Positions 35,370 through 43,675 of a stretch of DNA of 64,000 nt are shown in pieces; position 1 is the first letter of the stretch, and the number at the start of each line of letters is the position of its first letter. This DNA comes from Sphingobacterium detergens (GTDB taxonomy: Bacteria; Bacteroidota; Bacteroidia; Sphingobacteriales; Sphingobacteriaceae). Made by a program: the position numbers and the translations under genes. Under the pieces are notes generated by a model. That model had not been told where the DNA came from, did no database searches, and saw only the letters and a list, made by a program, of their open reading frames with translations. Where the stretch lies: contig NZ_RAPY01000001.1 of assembly GCF_003610355.1 (NCBI RefSeq), positions 62,001 to 126,000 on the forward strand, written 5' to 3'.

Positions 35370-36428
35370 ATGAACACTTCATCAAAACTTTTAGTTGGAC
35401 TATTATTTATTAGTAGCTTTTCTTTTGGACAAAACCTGAGCAAAAGAATTGATTCCATCGTAAATGATAATTATAAAAAAAATCCTGAGATAGGAATTAG
35501 TGTTGGCTTTATCAATAACAATGAAGAATATTATACGGCCTATGGTAAGTTGAATGCAGAGAGTCAAACAAAAATTAATAAAAACTCCATCTTCGAAATT
35601 GCGTCAATTACCAAAATCCTGACTTCAAATTTAATTGCACAGGCAGTTATGGATCATAAAATAAAACTGGATGATTATATCGATGGATTTCTTCCCAATG
35701 GGTATATACTCCAACCAAATCTTCAAAACAAAATTAAAATCTCGGACCTGGCATCACATCAGTCCGGTTTACCAGATCTAGATTTTCCGAAATTGATGGA
35801 ACTGAACCCGCAGCAGCCTGTAAGTAGCGTGACTGCTGAAACATTAGCTGGAATAATCAATAATTGTAATGAACTAAAAGATTATGGTAAATATCGCTAT
35901 TCCACAATTGGATATACTTTAATGGGACAAATATTGGAGAAGGTGTATGGTAAGAGCTATGATGAAATTATCAGCGCTAACTTGATAAAGCCATTACATA
36001 TGACCAATACCTTAACGAAGGATTTTGATGTAGAAAACAGAACAACTGCTCACAATCCAAATGGAGGAATCCAGGAATTTTTCAAATGGAATATTACGGC
36101 ACCTGCAGGATTAATAAAGTCTGATGCTTCTGACATGGTTGCCTACTTAAAAGCCGTTTTAAATAATGAAACAACAGTAGGGAAAGCAGCTATCATCACG
36201 GAAAAAGTAGTATATAAAGATGAAAAGAGAGAGATGGGATTAGGACTTAACATTGTATCAGATGATAAAAATACAATTTATATGAAATCTGGAGATTCTA
36301 TGGGACAGTCTTCCATCATCTGCTACAATAGAAATAAAAAATGGGGTATTATCATACTTCTTGATCAGAGAAACTCAAAAATGAGACAGGATCTGTTGAA
36401 CACAATTTATGATACAGTCTTGAAATAA
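35370..36428 (+). CDS. Secreted serine hydrolase, class C beta-lactamase family
   Basis: 352 residues with a signal peptide (cleavage near SFGQ). The S79-I-T-K82 motif (ASITKILTS) is the SxxK nucleophile of class C beta-lactamase and D-peptidase-like enzymes. The second motif reads Y-S-T-I-G-Y where Y-S-N is usual. The later part (KSGDSMGQSS) provides the HTG/KSG-like triad. It is more likely a peptidase or esterase than an antibiotic-hydrolysing enzyme. It lies downstream of the AraC gene and its direct repeats. Confidence 0.85.
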   Translation: MNTSSKLLVGLLFISSFSFGQNLSKRIDSIVNDNYKKNPEIGISVGFINNNEEYYTAYGKLNAESQTKINKNSIFEIASITKILTSNLIAQAVMDHKIKLDDYIDGFLPNGYILQPNLQNKIKISDLASHQSGLPDLDFPKLMELNPQQPVSSVTAETLAGIINNCNELKDYGKYRYSTIGYTLMGQILEKVYGKSYDEIISANLIKPLHMTNTLTKDFDVENRTTAHNPNGGIQEFFKWNITAPAGLIKSDASDMVAYLKAVLNNETTVGKAAIITEKVVYKDEKREMGLGLNIVSDDKNTIYMKSGDSMGQSSIICYNRNKKWGIIILLDQRNSKMRQDLLNTIYDTVLK

Positions 36429-36484
36429 ATAGAACCATAAACAAAAACAGTTGACAAACACAAAAAACTTAAACTAAAGAAAGA

Positions 36485-37183
36485 ATGAACCCACTATTTA
36501 TAATTCCGGTCATATTAATCATTGCAGGTATAGTTTTCATGATTATTATGAATAAAAAACATAAAACTGCAAAATCAGAAATTGATTTAGATGTTGAGAG
36601 AACTCGATATGCCCAATACAAACAGGAACTTTTAATACAGGATTTTTCAAAATTAAAACGATGGATGAATGGTAAACCCATTGATGCGTTTACTTCTGCA
36701 TCTGTTCCTCAGTCAACAGCCAATAAAGTGCAGGAACTCGTAACTGATGGATTGAAAAACGTAGCATTGTCTACAATTGGTGTAAAGCTTAGACGAATTG
36801 AAACCGATTGTTTTTGGGCCTTAAGTGGAAACGATCTACATTTTTTCAGCACAGATACAGTGGGCGAATTAGATGAACACATCGTATTTGATAATTTTAG
36901 ACTTGAAAAGGCTGCGCTTCAATATGGAGGTATCCTGAAATCGCAATTGGGTATTTATTCAAAATCATCGGAGGAATATTTACCAAAAACACATGTTATT
37001 ACTTTTGATATTGATGGAAGTTCATTATCTCTTGAAATCCATGATAGACTTAATTATCGGATTGACCCGCAAGATCTGCTCAATCTAAAGATACAATTGG
37101 AAACAAGAGCAAAATATCAGGTCGTTGGTGAGAAATTTATTGGAGTTTTACAGGATAAATTTCCTAATCTAACCATGTCATAA
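36485..37183 (+). CDS. Hypothetical protein with N-terminal membrane anchor
   Basis: 232 residues. One membrane span (residues 4-22, FIIPVILIIAGIVFMIIM) is followed by a basic stretch and a soluble domain of about 200 residues. No motif I recognise. It is 56 bases after the serine hydrolase and may be co-transcribed with it. Confidence 0.6.
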   Translation: MNPLFIIPVILIIAGIVFMIIMNKKHKTAKSEIDLDVERTRYAQYKQELLIQDFSKLKRWMNGKPIDAFTSASVPQSTANKVQELVTDGLKNVALSTIGVKLRRIETDCFWALSGNDLHFFSTDTVGELDEHIVFDNFRLEKAALQYGGILKSQLGIYSKSSEEYLPKTHVITFDIDGSSLSLEIHDRLNYRIDPQDLLNLKIQLETRAKYQVVGEKFIGVLQDKFPNLTMS

Positions 37184-37343
37184 TATAATATGGATTTTTT
37201 GAAGTGTCTAAATCCATTTTAAACTAATACCATTAAATGATTAAAATACAGTAAATGGCCAGTTGTTAGACCATCTTTAACCTCTGACCGGCAATAATAG
37301 TTCTGGTTAACTCGTTACAGATATATATGTAATTCGCATTTTT

Positions 37344-37949
37344 ATGTTCAGATTTTATACGGTAAAGCGAATAATGCTCGGTCAGATGATCATCATATTC
37401 TTAGCACATTGTACCAATCCGGAAAGAAAAAAGGATAGTACTCATGACCGTACTGAACTTGTGCCAGAACCAGATAAGAATTTAAGGGAGGAGTATGAAA
37501 AGAAGCAGGATATTTCAGAAATAACTCAAACCTTAAATACCTTTTTTATGAATTACAAGAGCCGCTTAGAGACTGTCAATATGAACCTTCTCAGCAAAGA
37601 CTTGGCGACATTGATCACCCAAGCGATCGCTAAGGAAAAAGATGAGGTACTCAAAACAGCCAATGGTAGCGATCCTACCGACAAGCCAATCATATTGGAA
37701 GGAGATATTTTCACGAGCGAGTATGAAGGTGCAGAACAATTTGTTTTGGATAGTATTATAGTCGAAGGCAAGACGGCCAGAGCTATCCTGGAGTTTAAGA
37801 ATTCCAAATTAAAACTAAATTGGTTTGACGAAGTGGTTTTAATAAAGCAGGAACGATGGTTAATCGATAACGTGGTTTTCAAAAGCAGTACACCTGAATA
37901 TTCATCGACTAAAGCTGTTCTGGAAGCTTTCATTAGCCATAAAGAATGA
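37344..37949 (+). CDS. Hypothetical lipoprotein
   Basis: 201 residues. A hydrophobic leader ends in IIFLAHC, a plausible lipobox. A charged linker is followed by an alpha+beta domain (QTLNTFFMNYKSRLE ... RWLIDNVVFKSS) that resembles NTF2-like DUF3828-type domains. Function unknown. A start at Met11 is also possible. Confidence 0.55.
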   Translation: MFRFYTVKRIMLGQMIIIFLAHCTNPERKKDSTHDRTELVPEPDKNLREEYEKKQDISEITQTLNTFFMNYKSRLETVNMNLLSKDLATLITQAIAKEKDEVLKTANGSDPTDKPIILEGDIFTSEYEGAEQFVLDSIIVEGKTARAILEFKNSKLKLNWFDEVVLIKQERWLIDNVVFKSSTPEYSSTKAVLEAFISHKE

Positions 37950-37982
37950 GTTAAGCTATTCCGCCTAGGCCCACCTATAAAA

Positions 37983-38028
37983 CTACACCCAAGTGTAGCC
38001 TGTATTCGAGCGAACTGTGATATTTTTG
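37983..38028 (+). promoter_or_regulatory. Second copy of the palindromic operator, with promoter
   Basis: CTACAC-CCAA-GTGTAG (37983-37998) differs from the copy at 26530 only at two spacer bases. It is followed 22 bases later by TATTTTTG (38021-38028), and TATTTTTGAA is identical in both promoters. The gene at 38052 starts 53 bases after the palindrome. Confidence 0.6.
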
Positions 38029-38051
38029 AATCAATAAGAACAAACTAACAC

Positions 38052-38897
38052 ATGAAAAGCCTGAAAAACACAGCACAGTTGATTCAATTATCTAACAGAG
38101 CAAAAGGGATCAATTTAAAATTCATCCTCATATTGCTTTGTGGAATTCTTTTTGGAAAAGTTTATGCGCAAAAAATTGAAGTCTTAAATTTTGCGACTTT
38201 TCACATGACATATACACCTGATGCACATAAAGTAAAATTTAATGAAAAGGATGACAAAAATAAGAATGAGGCTTATAAAATAGCAAAGATGCTGGCGGAA
38301 TTCAAACCGACAATAATTTGTGTGGAAGTACTTCCAACCAAAAATGAGGAATTGAACGCAGACTACAGGAGTTTTAAGGAAACTAAAGATTATACACCAA
38401 AATATGGAGGGGAGATCGCCTTAATTGCTTACGAAATCGGTAAAATGACTGGCGTAAACAAAATATATGGTATCGACGAGCAGCAGACTGCAGCTTATAA
38501 CTATAATATAGGGAATGAATTGGAAAATCAGGTGGACAGTATAACCTCAAAAAAATACAACGCCAGTATTCTTAAAGAATTTATGGCCGCAGAAAACCTT
38601 TCTGTGCTAGAAAAATTGAAGCTATTTAATCGCAAAGCGACTTTCCAAAAATTTATAAATCTAAATGCTGATATATTAACTCACAATAGTACAAAAGGCA
38701 ATTTCGAAGGGGCAGATGAAGCGAGCAAATTTTATAGACGAAATCTGCGGATATTCTCCAATTTAAACCAGATACCAGTCAATAACGATGATCGAATTCT
38801 TATAATAATGGGAGCTACCCATAGCGCTTTTTTGGATGAATTCATGCAGAGAAGCCCCAAATACCAGCTTGTTGATATTGAAAATTATCTGAAATAA
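38052..38897 (+). CDS. DUF5694 secreted protein
   Basis: 281 residues with a signal-anchor or late signal peptide (FILILLCGILFGKVYAQ, about residues 23-40); the first 22 residues are unusually long. The mature part (VLNFATFHMTYTPDAHK, KPTIICVEVLPT, IMGATHSAFLDEF) matches DUF5694, distantly related to TraB/ChaN-like haem-binding folds. The activity is unknown. The promoter carries the palindrome shared with the LuxR-type gene. Confidence 0.78.
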   Translation: MKSLKNTAQLIQLSNRAKGINLKFILILLCGILFGKVYAQKIEVLNFATFHMTYTPDAHKVKFNEKDDKNKNEAYKIAKMLAEFKPTIICVEVLPTKNEELNADYRSFKETKDYTPKYGGEIALIAYEIGKMTGVNKIYGIDEQQTAAYNYNIGNELENQVDSITSKKYNASILKEFMAAENLSVLEKLKLFNRKATFQKFINLNADILTHNSTKGNFEGADEASKFYRRNLRIFSNLNQIPVNNDDRILIIMGATHSAFLDEFMQRSPKYQLVDIENYLK

Positions 38898-38920
38898 ATA
38901 GTAGGAATACAAAGTAATTT

Positions 38921-38956
38921 AAGGCCATTTGGATACTTTCCAAACGGCCTTTTTAT
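38921..38956 (+). terminator. Intrinsic terminator after the DUF5694 gene
   Basis: 12-bp stem AAGGCCATTTGG / CCAAACGGCCTT with one mismatch around a 7-base loop, followed by TTTTATATTT. It lies about 24 bases past the stop. Confidence 0.85.
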
Positions 38957-39059
38957 ATTTATAGCATAACCCATGTCTTCGTGTTATGCTGTACAGTTCT
39001 TTGAATAAGTCATCAAATTTTGATCCTCATAAGAGTTGATCACATTTTCTGAAATAAGC

Positions 39060-39695
39060 CTATAACCAATTTACACTTCCTGTTTCAACATCATAATTGG
39101 CACCAACAATCTTGATCTTACCTTCTTCTTCAAGTTTACGAAGTGTTGAACTTTGTCTGCGAATATCTTTAATTGCGTGTTTAATATTCTGTTGGTTGAG
39201 TTTCTCCAGCAATACACTATTTTTTGATGAACGCTCTTCATTCTCATCAATCACTTCATTGATAATAGGATCAAAATGATTAACTAAATGGTTCAAGTTG
39301 TCCATTCCCATTGTTTCGATTTGTGCAGCATCCAATCCACCTTTCAAAGCACCACATTTGGTATGGCCTAAAACGACAACCAGTTTAGATCCAGCGACAT
39401 TACAGCCAAATTCCATAGAGCCTAGAATATCTTGATTGACAAAATTTCCTGCAATTCTGATACTGAAAATATCACCCAAACCTTGGTCAAATATAAGTTC
39501 AGCAGAAGTGCGGCTATCGATACAGCTTAACACCACAGCAAATGGCCATTGACCCTCACGAGTAGCATTTACCTGTTCGAGTAGATCCCGGTTTGCTTTT
39601 AGATTATTGACAAAGCGTTGATTGCCTTCTTTTAAGAAGTCTAATGCTTTTTCAGGAGTAATTGTCGATTGTGTTTCGTACGTATGTGCCTTCAT
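39060..39695 (-). CDS. Beta-class carbonic anhydrase
   Basis: 211 residues from the ATG at 39695; an in-frame ATG at 39806 would add an unlikely hydrophobic extension. Zinc ligands and partners are all present: Cys58 with Asp60 and Arg62 in SCIDSR, His111 and Cys114 in GHTKCGAL. It converts CO2 and bicarbonate, probably in the cytoplasm. It is monocistronic. Confidence 0.93.
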   Translation of the reverse strand: MKAHTYETQSTITPEKALDFLKEGNQRFVNNLKANRDLLEQVNATREGQWPFAVVLSCIDSRTSAELIFDQGLGDIFSIRIAGNFVNQDILGSMEFGCNVAGSKLVVVLGHTKCGALKGGLDAAQIETMGMDNLNHLVNHFDPIINEVIDENEERSSKNSVLLEKLNQQNIKHAIKDIRRQSSTLRKLEEEGKIKIVGANYDVETGSVNWL

Positions 39696-40103
39696 AAAAT
39701 TTAAATATTTGAATATTAAAGATAGGATAAATTCGTTAAATTTTAATGGCAAAAAGAGCTCCAATTTCTTCTCCCTTGAATTTTTTGGCTGTACAAAGCA
39801 ATGCACAGCACATGTAGGACTATTTTTTTGATATCTGTTAGACGGGTAGATAGAAGCCTAATATATACTAGATTGCCGTCAAATTTGCTGATACAATGAC
39901 TCATGCCACCGCGAAGCAAAAAAAGCTTATGAAGCTGCGAATCATAAACAGCTATAAACAAATATTAAATAGCCTTTAACTTTTGTTGTTATGTAAGTTA
40001 CCTTTATATCGAGTTGGTTTTTAATTCTTTTAGGAAGTTATAAATCTGCTTGTCAAATAGTATCAAGAAAACTTTTCTTGCTACGCATAATCGAGAAATA
40101 AAT
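39696..40103. other. Intergenic region without recognised features
   Basis: About 400 AT-rich bases between divergent genes. I see no convincing gene, repeat or structured RNA, and no perfect TAnnTTTG close to either start. Confidence 0.4.
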
Positions 40104-40829
40104 ATGAGATTGATTTTTATTATTCTTTTTTCCATAAGCCTTGTTTACGGGCAGTCCGATAAAAATCTGACTGTCGGCTATGGAGATCGGTACGACAGCT
40201 TGCCTAAGATAAATTTCAAGACCGCGGCAGCAGAAAACTATGAAAAGGCATTCAGCGCCAATACCGTCGTCGATATCAGGCCTGCAGTTGAAAAGAAAAA
40301 TTTTGTGATTCCAATAGGAAAAGGTAAGTTAAAATTTAAAAAGTATGATTCCTCAGCAGGCCAAGGGGATGGATTCCAGGGTTGGGAGTATAACGGCTAT
40401 TTTCCACAGCTGAAAATGCATATTTTGGTAAGCCATTCTGTTGCCGAAAGTTTAGGTTTTAGCGATTTGGTTTTGTTGGATAGCATCGAGGGTAGCCAGC
40501 ATAGGATTGCTTCGGTAGGTGATGGTGCTGTTGAAATTCCTATTCCATCTCCTGACGCACGGTTTCTGGCATATTACTACAATGAGGTGTACGCACCTAA
40601 TAGCTGTTTTATAGGAATTCTTGACGTGCGAAAAGGAACTCCATTTCGGATTCGTCTTTCCGAAAACAGTAGTTTTCAAACCGAAAACTGGGCAGTCGAA
40701 AATATTAGATGGATCGATCAGAATACCATAATTGTAAAAGCTTATACACTTAAAAAGGTCGACAATGAGAGAAGCAAGCAGTTTACTTATTACACTGCTG
40801 AGTTAAACAATAAGATAAATATCAAGTAA
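40104..40829 (+). CDS. Hypothetical secreted protein
   Basis: 241 residues from the ATG at 40104, preferred because it begins directly with a signal peptide (MRLIFIILFSISLVYGQ). The mature part looks like an all-beta domain, perhaps a partial propeller (SPDARFLAYYYNEVYAPNSCFIGILDVRKG). No family recognised. Confidence 0.65.
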   Translation: MRLIFIILFSISLVYGQSDKNLTVGYGDRYDSLPKINFKTAAAENYEKAFSANTVVDIRPAVEKKNFVIPIGKGKLKFKKYDSSAGQGDGFQGWEYNGYFPQLKMHILVSHSVAESLGFSDLVLLDSIEGSQHRIASVGDGAVEIPIPSPDARFLAYYYNEVYAPNSCFIGILDVRKGTPFRIRLSENSSFQTENWAVENIRWIDQNTIIVKAYTLKKVDNERSKQFTYYTAELNNKINIK

Positions 40830-40874
40830 AGTACCATTCATTGTGGACGTTCTGGATTTTAAAACGACTTTATC

Positions 40875-41642
40875 ATGTGGAAAAATATTACGCTTACTAT
40901 ACTCGCGCTAATGGCTTTAAGCTGTAGAAACGAAAGAGAACAAAAAAAACGAACTGATCCACAACATGTAGTTATCACTGGGGACGAAAAGAAAGATACT
41001 GCAGGAGTTCTACTGACTGAAAATAAAAATATGCAGCTAGGAGGGAGCGATAGCGTGGACCTATCCGCTGTACACAATACGAATGAATCTAACACAATTA
41101 CAAAAATAAAATTCAATGAACTTGTAGTAGTCATTAATGGCATGGCTATTTTTGATGCAGAAAAAATGGAACGGATTCAAAAAGATACTGCTGAGATCGA
41201 AGCTGAAGTTGGAGAAACCATTGAAGGACGTACCATATCCATTTCGAGCGAGCAACTTATCGGTTTGAACATTGAGCAACGGTATGAAACGAGTGTAACC
41301 ATTATGAATGAAGGGCCTCACTGTGATCTTATTGATTGGGAGCATTTTAACTCCAACTGGAAGTCGTTAAAACAAAATTCAAATGGGCAATTTGTAGGTG
41401 ATAAATACACCGAAGAGGATTATAATACCTTTCCCGAAGTCTCGATGGATGAGTTGAAACAAACAGTAAAAGAGCAGTGTGGAGAGGATTGGTTTAAACT
41501 TTTGGAAAAGACAAATTCTCCACGTGAATATCCTTGTGCCATAAGTATAAGTCGATATTTCTTACGAATCGTAGGTAAGCGGAAAGACAATGGACAAAAA
41601 GTAACCAAATTAATTATTATTAAAACCCCGATGGGATGTTAA
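40875..41642 (+). CDS. Hypothetical lipoprotein
   Basis: 255 residues. The leader MWKNITLTILALMALSC suggests lipidation at Cys17. A charged, low-complexity linker (about 20-65) is followed by an alpha+beta domain. No family recognised. It starts 45 bases after the preceding secreted protein and may be co-transcribed with it. Confidence 0.6.
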   Translation: MWKNITLTILALMALSCRNEREQKKRTDPQHVVITGDEKKDTAGVLLTENKNMQLGGSDSVDLSAVHNTNESNTITKIKFNELVVVINGMAIFDAEKMERIQKDTAEIEAEVGETIEGRTISISSEQLIGLNIEQRYETSVTIMNEGPHCDLIDWEHFNSNWKSLKQNSNGQFVGDKYTEEDYNTFPEVSMDELKQTVKEQCGEDWFKLLEKTNSPREYPCAISISRYFLRIVGKRKDNGQKVTKLIIIKTPMGC

Positions 41643-41809
41643 TGGTCGAATGAACCATTCTATTTTTGCCGTTATTTTCCGAAAATCACACTTTCCCAAT
41701 CTTAAACAATATCCCCATAACTATTGTGAAAATGGTCTTCGCAACTGCTGTAGTCTTTGGGTTACCAAATTACATAATAAGTATCAATAGAAAACGTAAA
41801 CGCTAAAGT

Positions 41810-43168
41810 ATGTATGAACGCCTAAAGCATCTTGTTTCGCCACTTTTTATTTTTTTTCTTGTTCTATTAATTATCAATGATTTTTTTCTGAAAGCGGTAT
41901 TCCATAATACGTTTACCGGAAAACTATCTGATTTCAGTGGGCTTTTTATTTTCCCTATTTTCTGGTCCGCTATCTTCCCTAAACAAAAATTAACGGTTTT
42001 TATATCCACAGCAGTCTTATTTGTCTTTTGGAAAAGTGAATATTCCTCGGTTATCATACAATTTATGAAGCCCTACTTTGGTATTGGAAGAACCGTGGAT
42101 CTTTCGGATCTGATCGCATTACCCATGATATTGTTGGCATGGTTCTACACAAAAAGGAGGGCACAACAGTCCGTCAATCCAGTCTTAATGACGCGATTGA
42201 GCACATATTTTAGCGCAGCTGTCGCAATTTTCTCTTTCTGTGCTACCAGCCAGCAAAGATATATCCAATCTTTTGATCAGCCGCAGTATGTACTGTTAAA
42301 AGATCCGACAATCCAGCACCTTAATTTTGATGATGAATTGGAATTTCATAAAAGCGATTCCTTACTTGTTGTCAAAATAAATTATCTATCTACCAGTAGG
42401 CCTGAGCGGAACGATGATTACAATAAAAATCAATCAATCAAAACTCTTGATCTTGCCATTTTACATCGTTTAGCAGATAGTGCTAGCCTGGTTTCGCCCG
42501 GAAAAATAACTTTGCTCACAGTCAATACTGAAGAGGGGAGTGATTCTTTAAGATTTAATGGTGGGCGACTTGATGGACGGTTCATCAGGACAAAAGGAGG
42601 TAAGACTATTATTGAAGGATTTTATAAGATGGGATTGGAAGACTCCACCTGGATAATCAGGGACACGATCAGTGCCGATAAGGTCATAAAGACATTTGTT
42701 AATGGAGAAACAATCAATATCAAACACTATAACCATGATAAACTCCAATCCTCTTCAAATATCAACACCCGTGCTGACACCATTTTTAATATCTATTTGC
42801 AGTTAGTAATTCTGGTCCTATGTCTGGCGGGGATATGTTATTTATTATATAGAAATTATCGCAGGGCCATCCCGGATCATTTTAAGCTCAAATTACTGTG
42901 GAGATTGCTGTTGTGCTTTATTTCACCGCTCCTCGTCTGGCTGTTTTATGTCGGGATCATGTTATTGCTTATGAATTATAGTCAAGATATTTTCGAGACT
43001 TTAGCGACAATTATCTTTATTTTTATCACAGTTTGCCCATTGATGTTTGTCATAGTTTTTTTGATAAAGATCAGAAGGCCAATAGATATTCTCTGGTACA
43101 GTCTCTTGTTCGCTCTAGCAGCCAGTATCTGGGCAACGTACCTTACACTTGGAGCGCTTTCACAATGA
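41810..43168 (+). CDS. Hypothetical multi-span membrane protein
   Basis: 452 residues. Four or five membrane segments lie in the N-terminal 150 residues and four more after about residue 325, with a soluble region of about 160 residues between. The opening LLIINDFFLKAVFHNTFTGKLSDFSGLFIFP looks conserved. No function is assigned. Confidence 0.65.
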   Translation: MYERLKHLVSPLFIFFLVLLIINDFFLKAVFHNTFTGKLSDFSGLFIFPIFWSAIFPKQKLTVFISTAVLFVFWKSEYSSVIIQFMKPYFGIGRTVDLSDLIALPMILLAWFYTKRRAQQSVNPVLMTRLSTYFSAAVAIFSFCATSQQRYIQSFDQPQYVLLKDPTIQHLNFDDELEFHKSDSLLVVKINYLSTSRPERNDDYNKNQSIKTLDLAILHRLADSASLVSPGKITLLTVNTEEGSDSLRFNGGRLDGRFIRTKGGKTIIEGFYKMGLEDSTWIIRDTISADKVIKTFVNGETINIKHYNHDKLQSSSNINTRADTIFNIYLQLVILVLCLAGICYLLYRNYRRAIPDHFKLKLLWRLLLCFISPLLVWLFYVGIMLLLMNYSQDIFETLATIIFIFITVCPLMFVIVFLIKIRRPIDILWYSLLFALAASIWATYLTLGALSQ

Positions 43169-43357
43169 AATGATAAACTCACCTCTGTTGAAATCCTAAA
43201 ACCACGAATAATAATCTAAAGGAAATGATTACCATTGCTTCGGATAAATGTAAGTATCTCGAAAAGTTTATAGCTATCCTTGGTCCGGCGTCTTAGGTGT
43301 ATTGGGCAATGATATCCTTGTCACAAAATCGTGATTCCTGATAAAAGTAAAAAAAAG

Positions 43358-43401
43358 ACTACTTGTTTAGTAGTATTTATCAGTAAGATGTTTTATATTT
43401 G
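43358..43401 (+). promoter_or_regulatory. Palindrome and promoter of the M14-TlpA-SusCD operon
   Basis: ACTACT-TGTTT-AGTAGT (43358-43374) is a perfect 6-bp-arm palindrome at about the -33 region. TATATTTG (43394-43401) is a full TAnnTTTG -7 element. Transcription should begin near 43408, giving a leader of about 270 bases before the carboxypeptidase gene. Confidence 0.65.
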
Positions 43402-43462
43402 TGATCAAATCGTTTATCAATTGGCGTTGGCAGCGATACAACCTAACAAAAACAAAGTTCAA

Positions 43463-43555
43463 ATGAAACCACAAAGATCAACCTTTTCCGTCATTCACAA
43501 CATGAAAAACATTCGATTTAACCTTACTCCATTTCGAATGCGCTATTGCGCTTAA
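43463..43555 (+). CDS. Putative leader peptide ending Arg-Met-Arg-Tyr-Cys-Ala
   Basis: A 30-codon frame from the ATG at 43463 (or 17 codons from 43502) ends LTPFRMRYCA before TAA at 43553-43555. It lies in the 5' leader of the operon, after the putative start site near 43408. The last codons, including the single Cys codon TGC at 43547-43549, form the stem of a GCGC hairpin followed by six T residues. The position suggests translation-coupled attenuation. No matching family could be checked here; a spurious frame remains possible. Confidence 0.45.
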   Translation: MKPQRSTFSVIHNMKNIRFNLTPFRMRYCA

Positions 43556-43562
43556 ATTTTTT
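43537..43562 (+). terminator. Attenuator-like hairpin overlapping the leader ORF stop
   Basis: AA-(T)-GCGC, loop TATT, GCGC-TT, then AAA and six T residues. The stem covers the Arg-Tyr-Cys-Ala codons. It is short but has the layout of an intrinsic terminator that a ribosome finishing the leader ORF would disrupt. Confidence 0.45.
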
Positions 43563-43621
43563 CTTCTAGACTTTTTTAATGGATAGTAAAGGATAGTATT
43601 TCTCTTATTATCAATCATGCC

Positions 43622-43644
43622 ACAAGTAGCATCATCCTACTTGT
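43622..43644 (+). repeat. Hairpin before the carboxypeptidase start
   Basis: ACAAGTAG (43622-43629) and CTACTTGT (43637-43644), perfect 8-bp arms around CATCATC, 31 bases before the ATG. CTACTTGT also occurs in the promoter palindrome at 43359-43366. Confidence 0.5.
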
Positions 43645-43675
43645 CAGTATTCACTTATTAAACTAATTCATCCCT

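Noticed and set aside
43331..43462. Upstream extension of the leader ORF, giving 74 codons
   Set aside because: It would begin before the predicted promoter and run through the palindrome and -7 element, so it cannot be translated from that promoter.
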